Shown piece by piece: positions 31,907 to 41,395 of a DNA stretch of 64,000 nt. Position 1 is the stretch's first letter. Each line of letters opens with the position of its first letter. Below the pieces are notes generated by a model. That model saw nothing but the letters and a program-made list of their open reading frames with translations. It had not been told where the DNA came from and searched no databases. The DNA lies in assembly GCA_963718305.1 (NCBI GenBank), contig CAVQZG010000004.1, positions 62,001 to 126,000 of the forward strand, read 5' to 3'. The translations under genes were made by a program, and so were the position numbers. The stretch is from RYN-230 sp963718305. Its GTDB lineage: Bacteria > Actinomycetota > Actinomycetes > Streptosporangiales > Streptosporangiaceae.

Positions 31907-33937
31907 ATGCCGGTGCTGCGCAGTTACGTGAGCGGAGGCTGGACCGCGCCCCCGGACGGGCGGCCGGTCCGGGACGCGGTGACCGGCGAGGAAATCACCC
32001 GGATCTCCTCCGAGGGTATCGACCTGGCCGCGGCGCTCGATTACGGCCGCCGCGTCGGCGGGCCCGCCCTGCGCGCGCTGACGTTCCACGAGCGGGCGGC
32101 CCTGGCCAAGGCGGTCGGGGGGATGCTGCGCGACCACCGCGACGAGCTGTACGCGCTGTCCGCCCGCACCGGCGCGACCCTCGGTGACTCGAAGTTCGAC
32201 GTGGACGGCGGGATCGGCGTGCTGCTCAGCTACGCCAGCAAGGCCCGGCGGGAGCTGCCGAACGACACGGTCTACACCGAGGGGGCGGTCGAGCCGCTCG
32301 GCCGGGGTGGCCAGTTCGCCGGCCAGCACATCCTCACTCCCCGCCTCGGAGTGGCCGTCCAGGTCAACGCGTTCAACTTCCCGGTCTGGGGGCCGCTGGA
32401 GAAAATGGCCCCGGCGCTGATCGCAGGCGTGCCCACGCTGGTCAAGCCGGCCTCGCAGACCGCGTACCTGACCGCGCGGCTGGTCGAGCTGATCGTCGGG
32501 TCCGGGATCCTGCCCGAGGGCAGCCTGCAGCTGCTCTGCGGCAGCGCCGGCGACCTGCTGGATCATCTCGGTGAGCAGGACCTGCTCAGCTTCACCGGCT
32601 CCGCCTCGACCGCGCGCCAGCTGCGGTCGCATCCGAACGTCGTGGCCCGCGCGGTGCGTTTCAACGCCGAGGCGGACTCGCTCAACTGCTCGATCCTCGG
32701 CCCGGACGCCACGCCCGGGACGCCCGAGTTCGATCTGTACGTCCGGCAGCTCGTGACCGAGATGACGGTGAAGGCCGGGCAGAAGTGCACGGCGATCCGC
32801 CGGGCCTTCGTGCCCGCCCCGCTGCTGGACGCGGTCATCGATGCGGCGGCGGCCCGGCTGGAAAAGGTCGTCATCGGAAATCCGGCCGATGAGTCGGTAC
32901 GGATGGGTGCCCTGGCCAGCCTGGAGCAGCGCGAAGAGGTGCGCCGGTCGCTGAAGTCGCTCGAGTCGGCGGGGCAGCTGGTCTTCGGTGACCCGGACCA
33001 TGTCCAGGTCACCGGGGCCGACGCCGACCACGGGGCGTTCATCTCGCCGTTGCTGGTGCGCTGCGACGACGCCAGCCGGGCTGAGCCGCACGAGGTCGAG
33101 GCCTTCGGCCCGGTCAGCACCGTCATGGGCTACGCCGGCCCCGATGAGGTGATCGAGCTCGCCGCCCGGGGCCGGGGCAGCCTGGCCGGATCCGTGGTGA
33201 CCGGCGACGCCGGCTTCGCCCGCAGCGTGGTCCTGGGCCTCGCGCCGTGGCACGGCCGGCTGCTCGTGCTCGACCAGGACGACGCGAAGGAATCCACTGG
33301 GCACGGCGCACCGCTGCCCGTGCTCGTGCACGGCGGCCCGGGCCGGGCCGGTGGCGGCGAGGAGATGGGCGGCGTCCGGGGCGTGCTGCACCACATGCAG
33401 CGCACCGCGGTCCAGGCCAGCCCGCGCATGCTCGGCGCCGTGACCGGGCGCTGGGTCAAGGGCGCCCCGCGCGACGCCGGTGACGCCCACCCGTTCACCA
33501 AGCCGCTGGCCGACCTGCGGACCGGCGACACCGTGACCGCCGGCCCGCGGGTGGTGACGCTGGAGGACGTCGAGCACTTCGCCGAGTTCACCGGGGACAC
33601 GTTCTACGCGCACATGGACGAGCAGGCCGCAGCGGCCAACCCGTTCTTCGACGGCCGGGTCGCGCACGGCTACCTGGTGCTGTCCTTCGCGGCCGGCCTG
33701 TTCGTGCAGCCCGACCCGGGTCCGGTGCTGGCGAACTACGGCCTCGACAACCTCCGCTTCCTCACCCCCGTCTATCCCGGTGATGCGCTGACCGTGACGC
33801 TGACCTGCAAGCAGATCAGCCCGCGGGACGGTGACTACGGGGAGGTGCGCTGGGACGCCGAGATCACCAAGCAGGACGGCTCGGTGGCCGCGACCTACGA
33901 CGTGCTCACCATGGTCGCGAAGGAGTGGAGCCGGTGA
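31907..33937 (+). CDS. paaZ: Bifunctional oxepin-CoA hydrolase / aldehyde dehydrogenase PaaZ
   Basis: The 676-aa fusion has an aldehyde dehydrogenase part (about 1-515) with FNFPVWGPLEKMAPALIAG, SFTGSASTARQLRSHP and catalytic Cys in VKAGQKCTAIRRAF. A MaoC-type hydratase part (about 540-676) has FTGDTFYAHMDEQAA and GRVAHGYLVLSFAAGLF. It opens the oxepin ring and oxidises the resulting semialdehyde, the step that commits phenylacetate carbon to beta-oxidation. ATG follows GAGAGGAG. It is first in paaZABCDEK, and its stop overlaps the paaA start. Confidence 0.93.
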   Translation: MPVLRSYVSGGWTAPPDGRPVRDAVTGEEITRISSEGIDLAAALDYGRRVGGPALRALTFHERAALAKAVGGMLRDHRDELYALSARTGATLGDSKFDVDGGIGVLLSYASKARRELPNDTVYTEGAVEPLGRGGQFAGQHILTPRLGVAVQVNAFNFPVWGPLEKMAPALIAGVPTLVKPASQTAYLTARLVELIVGSGILPEGSLQLLCGSAGDLLDHLGEQDLLSFTGSASTARQLRSHPNVVARAVRFNAEADSLNCSILGPDATPGTPEFDLYVRQLVTEMTVKAGQKCTAIRRAFVPAPLLDAVIDAAAARLEKVVIGNPADESVRMGALASLEQREEVRRSLKSLESAGQLVFGDPDHVQVTGADADHGAFISPLLVRCDDASRAEPHEVEAFGPVSTVMGYAGPDEVIELAARGRGSLAGSVVTGDAGFARSVVLGLAPWHGRLLVLDQDDAKESTGHGAPLPVLVHGGPGRAGGGEEMGGVRGVLHHMQRTAVQASPRMLGAVTGRWVKGAPRDAGDAHPFTKPLADLRTGDTVTAGPRVVTLEDVEHFAEFTGDTFYAHMDEQAAAANPFFDGRVAHGYLVLSFAAGLFVQPDPGPVLANYGLDNLRFLTPVYPGDALTVTLTCKQISPRDGDYGEVRWDAEITKQDGSVAATYDVLTMVAKEWSR

Positions 33938-34917
33938 CCACGCTCGCCGACGACGCACCCGCCGGGCTCGAAGCCCACTTCGACGAGACGATCGCGCGCG
34001 ACCGCCGGATCGAGCCCCGGGACTGGATGCCGGATCGCTACCGGGCGACGATGATCCGCCAGATCGCGCAGCACGCGCATTCGGAGATCATCGGCATGCA
34101 GCCCGAGGGCAACTGGATCACCCGCGCCCCGTCGCTGCGCCGCAAGGCGATCCTGATCGCCAAGGTGCAGGACGAGGCCGGCCACGGCATGTACCTCTAC
34201 TCGGCCGCCGAGACCCTCGGTGCCGACCGCGCGGACCTGACCGGCAAGCTGGTCGGTGGCCGGCAGAAGTACTCTTCTATCTTCAACTACCCGACGCTGA
34301 CCTATGCGGACGTCGGGGTGATCGGGTGGCTGGTGGACGGGGCGGCCATCTGCAACCAGGTGCCGCTGTGCCGGTCGTCCTACGGGCCGTACGCCCGGGC
34401 CATGGTGCGCATCTGCAAGGAGGAGTCCTTCCACCAGCGGCAGGGGTACGAGCTGCTGATGACGATGATGCGCGGCTCAGCGGCGCAGCGCGCGATGGTG
34501 CAGGACGCGACCAACCGGTTCTGGTGGCCGTCGCTGATGATGTTCGGGCCACCCGACGACCAGTCACCGAACACGGCCCAGTCGATGGCCTGGGGGGTCA
34601 AGCGGCACACCAACGACGAGCTGCGGCAGCGCTTCGTGGACATGACGGTGCCGCAGGCCGCCAAGCTCGGCGTCACCCTGCCCGACCCCGACCTGAGCTG
34701 GAACAGCGAACGCGGTCACTACGACTTCGGGGCCGTGGACTGGGCCGAGTTCACCGCGGTGGTCAAGGGGAACGGCCCGTGCAACGCGCAGCGGGTCGCG
34801 CACCGCAAGTCCGCGCACGACGAGGGAGCCTGGGTGCGCGAGGCGGCCTCGGCCCACGCGGCCAGGCAGGCCGCCCGGACCAGTGCCGCCCGCAGCGGGG
34901 GCGAGCCGGATGAGTGA
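33934..34917 (+). CDS. paaA: Phenylacetyl-CoA epoxidase subunit PaaA
   Basis: The 327-aa catalytic di-iron subunit has Glu/His ligands in SEIIGMQPEGNW, VQDEAGHGMYLYSAAETLG and CKEESFHQRQGYEL. RQKYSSIFNYPTLTYADVG is a strongly conserved core. GTG at 33934 overlaps the paaZ stop (GTGA) and lies 9 nt from AAGGAG; the open frame also allows a GTG three codons earlier. With PaaB, C and E it epoxidises the aromatic ring of phenylacetyl-CoA using O2 and electrons from PaaE. The C-terminal 25 residues are Ala/Arg-rich and not conserved. Confidence 0.95.
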   Translation: MTTLADDAPAGLEAHFDETIARDRRIEPRDWMPDRYRATMIRQIAQHAHSEIIGMQPEGNWITRAPSLRRKAILIAKVQDEAGHGMYLYSAAETLGADRADLTGKLVGGRQKYSSIFNYPTLTYADVGVIGWLVDGAAICNQVPLCRSSYGPYARAMVRICKEESFHQRQGYELLMTMMRGSAAQRAMVQDATNRFWWPSLMMFGPPDDQSPNTAQSMAWGVKRHTNDELRQRFVDMTVPQAAKLGVTLPDPDLSWNSERGHYDFGAVDWAEFTAVVKGNGPCNAQRVAHRKSAHDEGAWVREAASAHAARQAARTSAARSGGEPDE

Positions 34918-35209
34918 GACCCCGGTGCGGTCGGAATGGCCGCTGTATGAGGTGTTCCTGCGCGGCAAGCGGGGCCTCAACCACGTGCACGTCGGCTCGC
35001 TGCACGCGGCCGACCCGGAGATGGCGCTGCATCACGCGCGGGACCTCTACACCCGCCGCAACGAGGGCGTCAGCATCTGGGTCGTCGCGGCCGCCGACAT
35101 CACCGCGTCCAGCCCGGACGAGAAGGACCCGTTCTTCGCGCCGTCCGGCGACAAGGTCTACCGGCACCCCACGTTCTACGACATCCCCGACGACGTCCCG
35201 CACATGTAA
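34910..35209 (+). CDS. paaB: Phenylacetyl-CoA epoxidase subunit PaaB
   Basis: The 99-aa protein has WPLYEVFLRGKRGLNHVHVG, HHARDLYTRRNEGVSIWVV and DKVYRHPTFYDIPD, the usual PaaB blocks, at full family length. ATG at 34910 lies inside the paaA 3' end behind GGGGGCGAG. PaaB bridges PaaAC heterodimers in the epoxidase complex. Confidence 0.95.
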   Translation: MSETPVRSEWPLYEVFLRGKRGLNHVHVGSLHAADPEMALHHARDLYTRRNEGVSIWVVAAADITASSPDEKDPFFAPSGDKVYRHPTFYDIPDDVPHM

Positions 35210-35224
35210 GGCGGACCGACACCG

Positions 35225-36146
35225 ATGACCGACGACGAGTTCACCGCCTATCAGGCTCTCGCCGACGAGACCGACGACCACCGCTGGGCCTTCGGCACCG
35301 GCTTCACCGACCCGCTGGAGGGCATCGACACGTCGGTGCCGGACGGGGTCAGCGCCGCCGCACTGTCGGCGTACTGCCTGATGCTGGGCGACGACGCACT
35401 GATCTACTCCCACCGGCTGCAGCAGTGGATGACCCGGCTGCCCGAACTCGAGGAAGAGACGGCCGTGGCCAACATCGCCCTGGACCTGCTGGGCCAGGCG
35501 CGCATGCTGCTGGCCCGCGCGGGCCGGGCCGAGGGTGCGGTACTGGCCGCGAAGCACGGGGCTGACCGGAAGCACGGGCCGCGACGAGGATCAGCTCGCC
35601 TTCTTCCGGGCGGAACACGAATTCCGCAACGTGCGCCTGGCCGAGCATCTGGACGCCGACTTCGCGCAACTGGCCGGCCTGCTGCTGATCTTCTCCGCCT
35701 GGCGGCTGGCCCTGCTGCGCCGGCTGCAGGACTCCGCGGACCCGGTGCTCGCCGCCATCGCGGCGAAGGGCGCCAAGGAACTCGCCTATCACCGGGACTA
35801 CGCCGCGCAGTGGGTGATCCGGCTGGGCGACGGCACCGAGCTGTCCCACGGCCGGATGCAGGCCGCGCTGCGCGCCATCTGGCCGCTCGTGGACGAACTG
35901 TTCCGCGCGGACGCCGTCACCGCCGACCTGCCCGGGGTCGCGCCCGACCCGGCCGGGCTCCGGGCCGAGTTCGACAGCGTGCTGGGCACCGTGCTGGCCG
36001 CGGCCACCCTTGACCTCCCGGACACCGCGCCCATGGCGCAGGTCGCCGGGAAGTCCGGCCGGGACGGCGTGCACACCGAGGCCCTCGGCTACGTGCTGGC
36101 CGAATTGCAGAGCGTGGCCCGCGCCGACCCGGACGCGACATGGTGA
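35225..36146 (+). pseudogene. paaC: Phenylacetyl-CoA epoxidase subunit PaaC, frameshifted
   Basis: Codons from 35225 encode the PaaC N-terminus (YCLMLGDDALIYSHRLQQWM, then ETAVANIALDLLGQARMLLA). About 115 codons in, homology moves to the +1 frame: GRDEDQLAFFRAEHEFRNVR, AKGAKELAYHRDYAAQWVIR, then LWPLVDEL-type residues, ending at 36146. The span is 922 nt, one base more than a whole number of codons. The change lies near 35572-35585 in GGGCCGCGACGAG; dropping one C gives HGRDEDQ. The flanking paa genes are intact, so either the locus cannot epoxidise phenylacetyl-CoA or one base is miscalled. PaaC normally stabilises PaaA. Confidence 0.85.
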
Positions 36147-36664
36147 CCCCGATGACGGCGGACGTTCCGGCGGCGCGCCAGATCGCGGCGGCCGTCGCCG
36201 ATCCGGAACTGCCCATGCTGACCGTCGCGGACCTCGGCATCCTGCGTGACGTCGCCGCCGAGGACGGGCACATCGTGGTGACCATCACCCCGACCTACTC
36301 GGGCTGCCCGGCCCTGCGGGAGATCGCCCGCGATCTGCAGCACCGGCTCGCCCAGGCCGGTTTCGCCGGGGCCACCGTCCGGACCCGGATCGCCCCGGCC
36401 TGGACCAGTGACTGGATCACCCCGGAAGGCCGCCGGAAGCTGCAGGCGGCCGGCATCGCCGCGCCCCGCCCGGCGGGCCCGGACCCGGCGCGCCGCGGCC
36501 CGGTCCCGCTGAACCTCACGATGGCGCCCCGGGACCGCGTGCCGTGCCCGCAGTGCGGCTCGCCCGACACCGTGCAGACGGCGGCGTTCGGTGCGACCGC
36601 GTGCAAGGCGCTGATGCGCTGCCACACCTGCCACGAACCGTTTGAGTATGTGAAGGAATTCTGA
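36140..36664 (+). CDS. paaD: PaaD, iron-sulfur maturation factor of the epoxidase
   Basis: The 174-aa protein has a DUF59/MIP18 domain (VADPELPMLTVADLGILRDV, ITPTYSGCPALREIARDL) and a C-terminal zinc ribbon (PCPQCGSPDT, then CHTCHEPFEYVKEF). PaaD helps load metal clusters into the epoxidase/reductase. ATG at 36140 and GTG at 36143 both overlap the paaC stop. Confidence 0.92.
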   Translation: MVTPMTADVPAARQIAAAVADPELPMLTVADLGILRDVAAEDGHIVVTITPTYSGCPALREIARDLQHRLAQAGFAGATVRTRIAPAWTSDWITPEGRRKLQAAGIAAPRPAGPDPARRGPVPLNLTMAPRDRVPCPQCGSPDTVQTAAFGATACKALMRCHTCHEPFEYVKEF

Positions 36665-37731
36665 TGGCCCGCCCGCAGACCGCCTCGCGGACCGACTTTC
36701 ACCCGCTCACCGTGCTCCGGGTGGACCCGCTGACCGATGATTCGGCCGCGCTGACCTTCGGCGTGCCACCCGCCGTGGCGGACACGTTCAGGTTCTCCCC
36801 CGGCCAGTCGCTCACGGTCCGCCGCGGCGCGCAGCGTCGGTCGTACTCGATCTGCGCCCCGCAGGGTGAGCCGCCCCGGATCGGCGTCCGGGAAGTGAGC
36901 GGCGGCGCGGTATCCAGCTGGCTCGTGCGTGAGGTCCGGCCCGGGGACGTCGTTGACGTCCAGGCCCCGTCCGGGACGTTCACCCCGGACCTGTCCCGTC
37001 CCGGGCACCACGTCCTGATCGCCGCGGGCAGCGGCATCACGCCGGTGCTGTCCATCGCCGGTTCCGTGCTCGCCGCGCATCCCGGCTCGGCGGTCACCCT
37101 CCTCTACGGCAACCGGCGCAGCGACTCGGTGATGTTCACCGAGGAGCTCGCCGACCTCAAGGACGCCTACCCGGCCCGGCTGTGCCTGGTGCACGTGCTC
37201 AGCCGCGAGCCGCAGGAAGTGGAGCTGTTCAACGGCCGGCTCGACCCCGGCAAGCTGCGCTCGCTGCTGCCGGTCACCGTCGCCGTTCCCGCCGTGGACC
37301 ACTGGTGGCTGTGCGGCCCCCTGGGCATGGTCACCGGCGCGATCGAGGTCCTCACCGGACTCGGCGTCCCCCGGGACCGGATCCACCGTGAGCTGTTCTA
37401 TGTCGAGGACACTCCCCCGGCCCAGGTCCATCACGAGGAAGCGCCGGCGGGGCCGGGCGCCGAGGTGACCGTGCTGCTGGACGGCCGCAGCACCGTGGTG
37501 ACCGTGCCCCCGGGCACGCCGGTCCTCGACGCGGCCCAGCGGGTCCGGCCCGATCTGCCGTTCGCCTGCAAAGGCGGCGTGTGCGGCACCTGCCGTGCGC
37601 TCGTCACCGAAGGGCAGGTCACCATGCGCCGCAACTACGCGCTGGAGCAGGACGAGGTCGACGCGGGCTACGCGCTCACCTGCCAGGCGCTTCCCGTGTC
37701 CGACAAGATAACCGTCGACTACGACGCCTAG
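36664..37731 (+). CDS. paaE: Phenylacetyl-CoA epoxidase reductase PaaE
   Basis: The 355-aa protein has an FAD domain (GQSLTVRRGAQRRSYSICAP), an NAD(P) domain (IAAGSGITPVLSIAGSVLAA, then WWLCGPLGMV) and a C-terminal plant-type 2Fe-2S domain (FACKGGVCGTCRALV with a fourth Cys in ALTCQALP). It passes electrons from NADPH to PaaA. Its start overlaps the paaD stop by one base (TGATG). Confidence 0.94.
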   Translation: MARPQTASRTDFHPLTVLRVDPLTDDSAALTFGVPPAVADTFRFSPGQSLTVRRGAQRRSYSICAPQGEPPRIGVREVSGGAVSSWLVREVRPGDVVDVQAPSGTFTPDLSRPGHHVLIAAGSGITPVLSIAGSVLAAHPGSAVTLLYGNRRSDSVMFTEELADLKDAYPARLCLVHVLSREPQEVELFNGRLDPGKLRSLLPVTVAVPAVDHWWLCGPLGMVTGAIEVLTGLGVPRDRIHRELFYVEDTPPAQVHHEEAPAGPGAEVTVLLDGRSTVVTVPPGTPVLDAAQRVRPDLPFACKGGVCGTCRALVTEGQVTMRRNYALEQDEVDAGYALTCQALPVSDKITVDYDA

Positions 37732-37746
37732 CCCGGGGAGTTCCCG

Positions 37747-39057
37747 ATGCAGGATCTCGTGCCACGGCCGGAGGACCTCGACCCCATCGAGCGGGCGTCC
37801 GTCGATGAACTGCAGGCCCTGCAGCTGGAACGGCTCCAGTGGTCGCTCCGCCACGCCTACACCAGCGTGCCGCACTACCGCGCCGCGTTCGACGCGGCCG
37901 GCGTGCACCCGGACGACTGCAAGGACCTGGCCGACCTGGCCAGGTACCCGCTCACCACCAAGGCTGACCTGCGCGAGAACTACCCGTTCGGCATGTTCGC
38001 GGTACCGCGCGAGCAGGTGGTCAGGATCCACGCCTCGTCCGGCACCACCGGCCGCCCCACCGTGGTCGGCTACACCAGCGAGGATCTCGGCGTGTGGGCC
38101 AGCGTGATGGCCCGCTCGATCCGGGCCGCCGGCGGGCGGCCGGGACACCTGCTGCACAATGCCTACGGCTACGGGCTGTTCACCGGCGGGCTCGGCGCGC
38201 ACTACGGCGCGGAGAAGCTCGGCTGCACGGTGGTGCCGGTGTCCGGCGGGATGACCGCGCGGCAGGTCACCCTGATCCGGGACTTCCGGCCGGACATCAT
38301 CATGGTCACCCCGTCCTACATGCTCGCCATCGTCGACGAGATGGAGCGCCAGGGCCTCGACCCCGCGGAGTCCTCGCTGCGGTTCGGCATCTTCGGCGCC
38401 GAGCCGTGGACGAACGAGATGCGCCGCGAGATGGAAACCCGGCTCGGCATCGACGCCACCGACATCTACGGCCTGTCCGAGGTGATGGGCCCGGGCGTCG
38501 CGCAGGAGTGCGTCGAGACCAAGGATGGCCTGCACATCTGGGAAGACCACTTCTACCCCGAGGTGATCGACCCGCTCACCGGGGAGGTGCTGCCCGGCGG
38601 CGAGGAAGGCGAGCTCGTCTTCACCTCACTGACCAAGCAGGCGATGCCGGTCATCCGCTACCGCACCCGCGACCTGACCCGGCTGCTGCCCGGCACCGCG
38701 CGCCCCATGCGGCGCATGGAGAAGGTCACCGGGCGGACCGACGACATGATCATCCTGCGCGGGGTCAACCTGTTCCCGACCCAGATCGAGGAACTCATCA
38801 TGCGGATCCCGGCGCTCTCGCCGCACTTCCAGCTGCACCTGACCCGGGACGGCCGGATGGACCAGCTGGCCGTCCATGTCGAACGCCGCCCCGGCACCAC
38901 CGGCAGCGACACGGCCGCCGCCGGTCCCCGGCTGACCACGCTGGTCAAGAACACCATCGGCGTCACCGTCACCACCAGCGTCCTGGAACCGGAAGCCATC
39001 GAGCGCTCCGTGGGCAAGATGCGCCGCATCGTCGACCACCGGCCATCCGTCCAGTAA
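37747..39057 (+). CDS. paaK: Phenylacetate-CoA ligase PaaK
   Basis: The 436-aa adenylate-forming enzyme has the P-loop ASSGTTGRPTVVGYTSEDLG, then DIYGLSEVMGPGVAQECVE and YRTRDLTRLLPG, with FPTQIEELIMRIPALSPHFQ and a terminal GKMRR catalytic Lys region. It activates phenylacetate with ATP and CoA, the entry step for the pathway. ATG follows GGGGAG. It is the last paa gene before a 149-bp gap. Confidence 0.94.
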   Translation: MQDLVPRPEDLDPIERASVDELQALQLERLQWSLRHAYTSVPHYRAAFDAAGVHPDDCKDLADLARYPLTTKADLRENYPFGMFAVPREQVVRIHASSGTTGRPTVVGYTSEDLGVWASVMARSIRAAGGRPGHLLHNAYGYGLFTGGLGAHYGAEKLGCTVVPVSGGMTARQVTLIRDFRPDIIMVTPSYMLAIVDEMERQGLDPAESSLRFGIFGAEPWTNEMRREMETRLGIDATDIYGLSEVMGPGVAQECVETKDGLHIWEDHFYPEVIDPLTGEVLPGGEEGELVFTSLTKQAMPVIRYRTRDLTRLLPGTARPMRRMEKVTGRTDDMIILRGVNLFPTQIEELIMRIPALSPHFQLHLTRDGRMDQLAVHVERRPGTTGSDTAAAGPRLTTLVKNTIGVTVTTSVLEPEAIERSVGKMRRIVDHRPSVQ

Positions 39058-39068
39058 GGACCCCTTAC
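39054..39068. terminator. Short hairpin at the end of paaK
   Basis: GTAAGG (39054-39059) and CCTTAC (39063-39068) form a perfect 6-bp stem with a 3-nt loop that includes the paaK stop codon. It is short and lacks a T-tract, so it may attenuate rather than terminate. Confidence 0.3.
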
Positions 39069-39206
39069 GACGCGACCGCAGATCCGTCTGTCTACCCATA
39101 TCACTCCTTATTGCAAGTAGATCCAGGATCTCCGTCAGACTCTGGACGTTCGGCGCGCCCGAGACGCACAGTTACTAAGTAGCGTCTTTCTCTGGATCGG
39201 AGCGCC

Positions 39207-40340
39207 GTGACATCCGAGGCACCAGCCCTCCCCCGCGGGGCGCACCGGCCGCGGCTCCTGCCGGCCGGGGCCCCGCTGGCCCTGCTGGACGCCGAGGGCG
39301 TGGTGGTGGACTGCGCGGACCTGGCCATGCCGGGCGACGACATCCTGGTCGCGCTGCACCGGCAGATGGTGCTGGCCCGGCGCTTCGACAGCCAGGCCAC
39401 GGCGCTGACCAAGCAGGGCCGGCTGGCCGTCTATCCCTCAGCGCGGGGCCAGGAAGCGGCTGAGATCGGCGCGGTAGCCGCCCTGCGCCCGCAAGACTGG
39501 CTGTTCCCGACCTACCGCGACTCGGTGGCCGCCGTGGCCCGCGGCGTCGACCCGGTCGAGGTGCTCACCCTGCTCCGGGGGGACTGGCACTGCGGGTATG
39601 ACCCGTACGCGCACCGGGTCGCCCCGCAGTGCACGCCGCTGGCCACCAACGCACCGCACGCGGTCGGGCTCGCCCACGCGGCCCGGCTCAAGGGCGAGGA
39701 CACGGTCGCCCTGGTCATGGTGGGCGACGGCGCGACCAGCGAGGGCGACACCCACGCCGCGCTGAACTTCGCGGCGGTCTGGGCCTCGCCGGTCGTGTTC
39801 TTCGTGCAGAACAACGGCTACGCGATCAGCGTCCCGCTGGCCAAGCAGACGGCCGCCCCGTCCCTGGCCCACAAGGGAATCGGCTACGGGATCCCCGGCG
39901 TGCTCGTGGACGGCAACGATCCGGCCGCGGTCTACGCCGCGGTGCGCCAGGCCGTGGAGTCAGCGGCCGCCGGCGGCGGGCCGACCCTCATCGAGGCGGT
40001 CACCTACCGCATCGAGGCCCACACCAACGCCGACGACGCGGCCCGCTACCGGCCCCCCGGGGAAGTCCAGGCCTGGCTGGCCCGCGACCCGGTCACCCGG
40101 CTCAGGAAGCACCTGCTCGCCCGGGGGCTGCTGGACGAGGCCGCCCTCTCCGCCCTGGACGCCGAGGCCGAGACGGCGGCCGGGGACCTGCGGCAGCGGA
40201 TGAACGCCGACCCGGTCACCGACCCGGACGACCTGTTCCGGTACGTCTACGCCGAGCCGACGCCCGCGCTGCGCAGCCAGCAGCGGGAACTGGCTGCCGA
40301 ACTGGCCAGGCCGGCCGGCCACCCGGGGGACGTGCGATGA
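39207..40340 (+). CDS. bkdA: 2-oxoacid dehydrogenase E1 component, alpha subunit (branched-chain type)
   Basis: The 377-aa thiamine-diphosphate subunit has GDGATSEGDTHAALNFAAVW followed about 10 residues later by QNNGYAIS, which together form the GDG-to-NN cofactor motif. YPSARGQEAAEIGAVAALRP and IEAHTNADDAARYRPPGEV fit branched-chain 2-oxoacid or pyruvate E1alpha of the heterotetrameric kind. GTG start is behind CGGAG. It heads bkdA-bkdB-bkdC with 4-nt and 0-nt junctions. Oxidative decarboxylation of branched-chain or aryl 2-oxoacids is likely; pyruvate is the alternative. Confidence 0.85.
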   Translation: MTSEAPALPRGAHRPRLLPAGAPLALLDAEGVVVDCADLAMPGDDILVALHRQMVLARRFDSQATALTKQGRLAVYPSARGQEAAEIGAVAALRPQDWLFPTYRDSVAAVARGVDPVEVLTLLRGDWHCGYDPYAHRVAPQCTPLATNAPHAVGLAHAARLKGEDTVALVMVGDGATSEGDTHAALNFAAVWASPVVFFVQNNGYAISVPLAKQTAAPSLAHKGIGYGIPGVLVDGNDPAAVYAAVRQAVESAAAGGGPTLIEAVTYRIEAHTNADDAARYRPPGEVQAWLARDPVTRLRKHLLARGLLDEAALSALDAEAETAAGDLRQRMNADPVTDPDDLFRYVYAEPTPALRSQQRELAAELARPAGHPGDVR

Positions 40341-41395
40341 CGGCCCTCGCGGAGCATGGCACCCGGGCGCCAGCGCCAGGGGCGCCGGTGACGATGGCCG
40401 CCGCCCTGAACCGGGCCCTGGCCGACGCGCTCCGTGACGATCAGGCCGTCGTGGTCTTCGGCGAGGACGTCGGGACCCTCGGCGGGGTGTTCCGGGTCAC
40501 CGACGGGCTGGCCGCCACGTTCGGGGAAGCCCGGGTGTTCGATACCCCGCTGGCGGAATCCGGGATCGTCGGCACGGCCATCGGGATGGCCATGAACGGC
40601 CTTCGCCCCGTGGTCGAGATGCAGTTCGACGCGTTCGCGTATCCCGCGTTCGAGCAGATCACCAGCCATCTGGCCAAGTTCCGCAACCGGACCCGGGGGC
40701 ACGTGTCCCTGCCCATCGTCATCCGGATCCCGTACGGCGGCGGCATCGGCGGGGTCGAGCACCACTGCGATTCGTCCGAGGCCTACTACGCGCACACCGC
40801 GGGGCTGCGGGTCGTCACCCCGGCCACGCCGGGCGATGCTTACGCGCTGCTGCGGCAGGCCATCGACTGCCCCGATCCCGTCATCTTCCTCGAGCCCAAG
40901 CGCCGCTACTGGTCGAAGGAGACCACGGTGCTGGATCACACCGCCTCCGCGCTCGACCGCGCCGCGGTGCGCCGGCCGGGCTGCGACGTCACCCTCATCG
41001 CGTACGGCGGCACGCTCGGTACCGCCCTGGAGGCCGCCGAGGTGGCGGCCGGGGAGGGCCGCAGCCTCGAGGTCATCGACCTGAGAAGCCTGTCCCCGTT
41101 CGACGACGAGACGGTCGCCGCGTCGGTCCGGCGGACCGGCCGGGCCGTCGTGGTGCACGAGGCCAGCCGGTTCTGCGGGTACGGCGCTGAGGTGGCCGCG
41201 CGCCTATCTGAGCAGTGCTTCCACTACCTCGAAGCGCCCATCCGCCGGGTCACCGGGTTCGACATCCCGTATCCCCCGCCGCACCTGGAGGAGCATCACC
41301 TGCCCAGCGTGGACCGCATCCTGGATGCGGTGGACAGCCTCCAGTGGGACGAGACCGCCACCGTGGAAACCGCGGCCCTGCAGGCGGGCGGATAG
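40337..41395 (+). CDS. bkdB: 2-oxoacid dehydrogenase E1 component, beta subunit
   Basis: The 352-aa subunit starts at ATG 40337, overlapping the alpha gene by ATGA; the same frame runs open upstream but that part is antisense-like and unconserved. AVVVFGEDVGTLGGVFRVTD, FDTPLAESGIVGTAIGMAMN and EMQFDAFAYPAFEQITSHLA are standard E1beta blocks, as is the VHEASRFCGYGAEVAARL segment near the end. It completes the alpha2beta2 decarboxylase. Confidence 0.88.
   Translation: MTALAEHGTRAPAPGAPVTMAAALNRALADALRDDQAVVVFGEDVGTLGGVFRVTDGLAATFGEARVFDTPLAESGIVGTAIGMAMNGLRPVVEMQFDAFAYPAFEQITSHLAKFRNRTRGHVSLPIVIRIPYGGGIGGVEHHCDSSEAYYAHTAGLRVVTPATPGDAYALLRQAIDCPDPVIFLEPKRRYWSKETTVLDHTASALDRAAVRRPGCDVTLIAYGGTLGTALEAAEVAAGEGRSLEVIDLRSLSPFDDETVAASVRRTGRAVVVHEASRFCGYGAEVAARLSEQCFHYLEAPIRRVTGFDIPYPPPHLEEHHLPSVDRILDAVDSLQWDETATVETAALQAGG

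Noticed and set aside
36295..38550. Very long open frame (751 codons) on the minus strand opposite paaD/paaE/paaK
   Set aside because: It is antisense to three genes with clear family motifs, has no recognisable domain, and is typical of the open third frame in GC-rich coding DNA. The same holds for 31859-33958 and 46015-47829.
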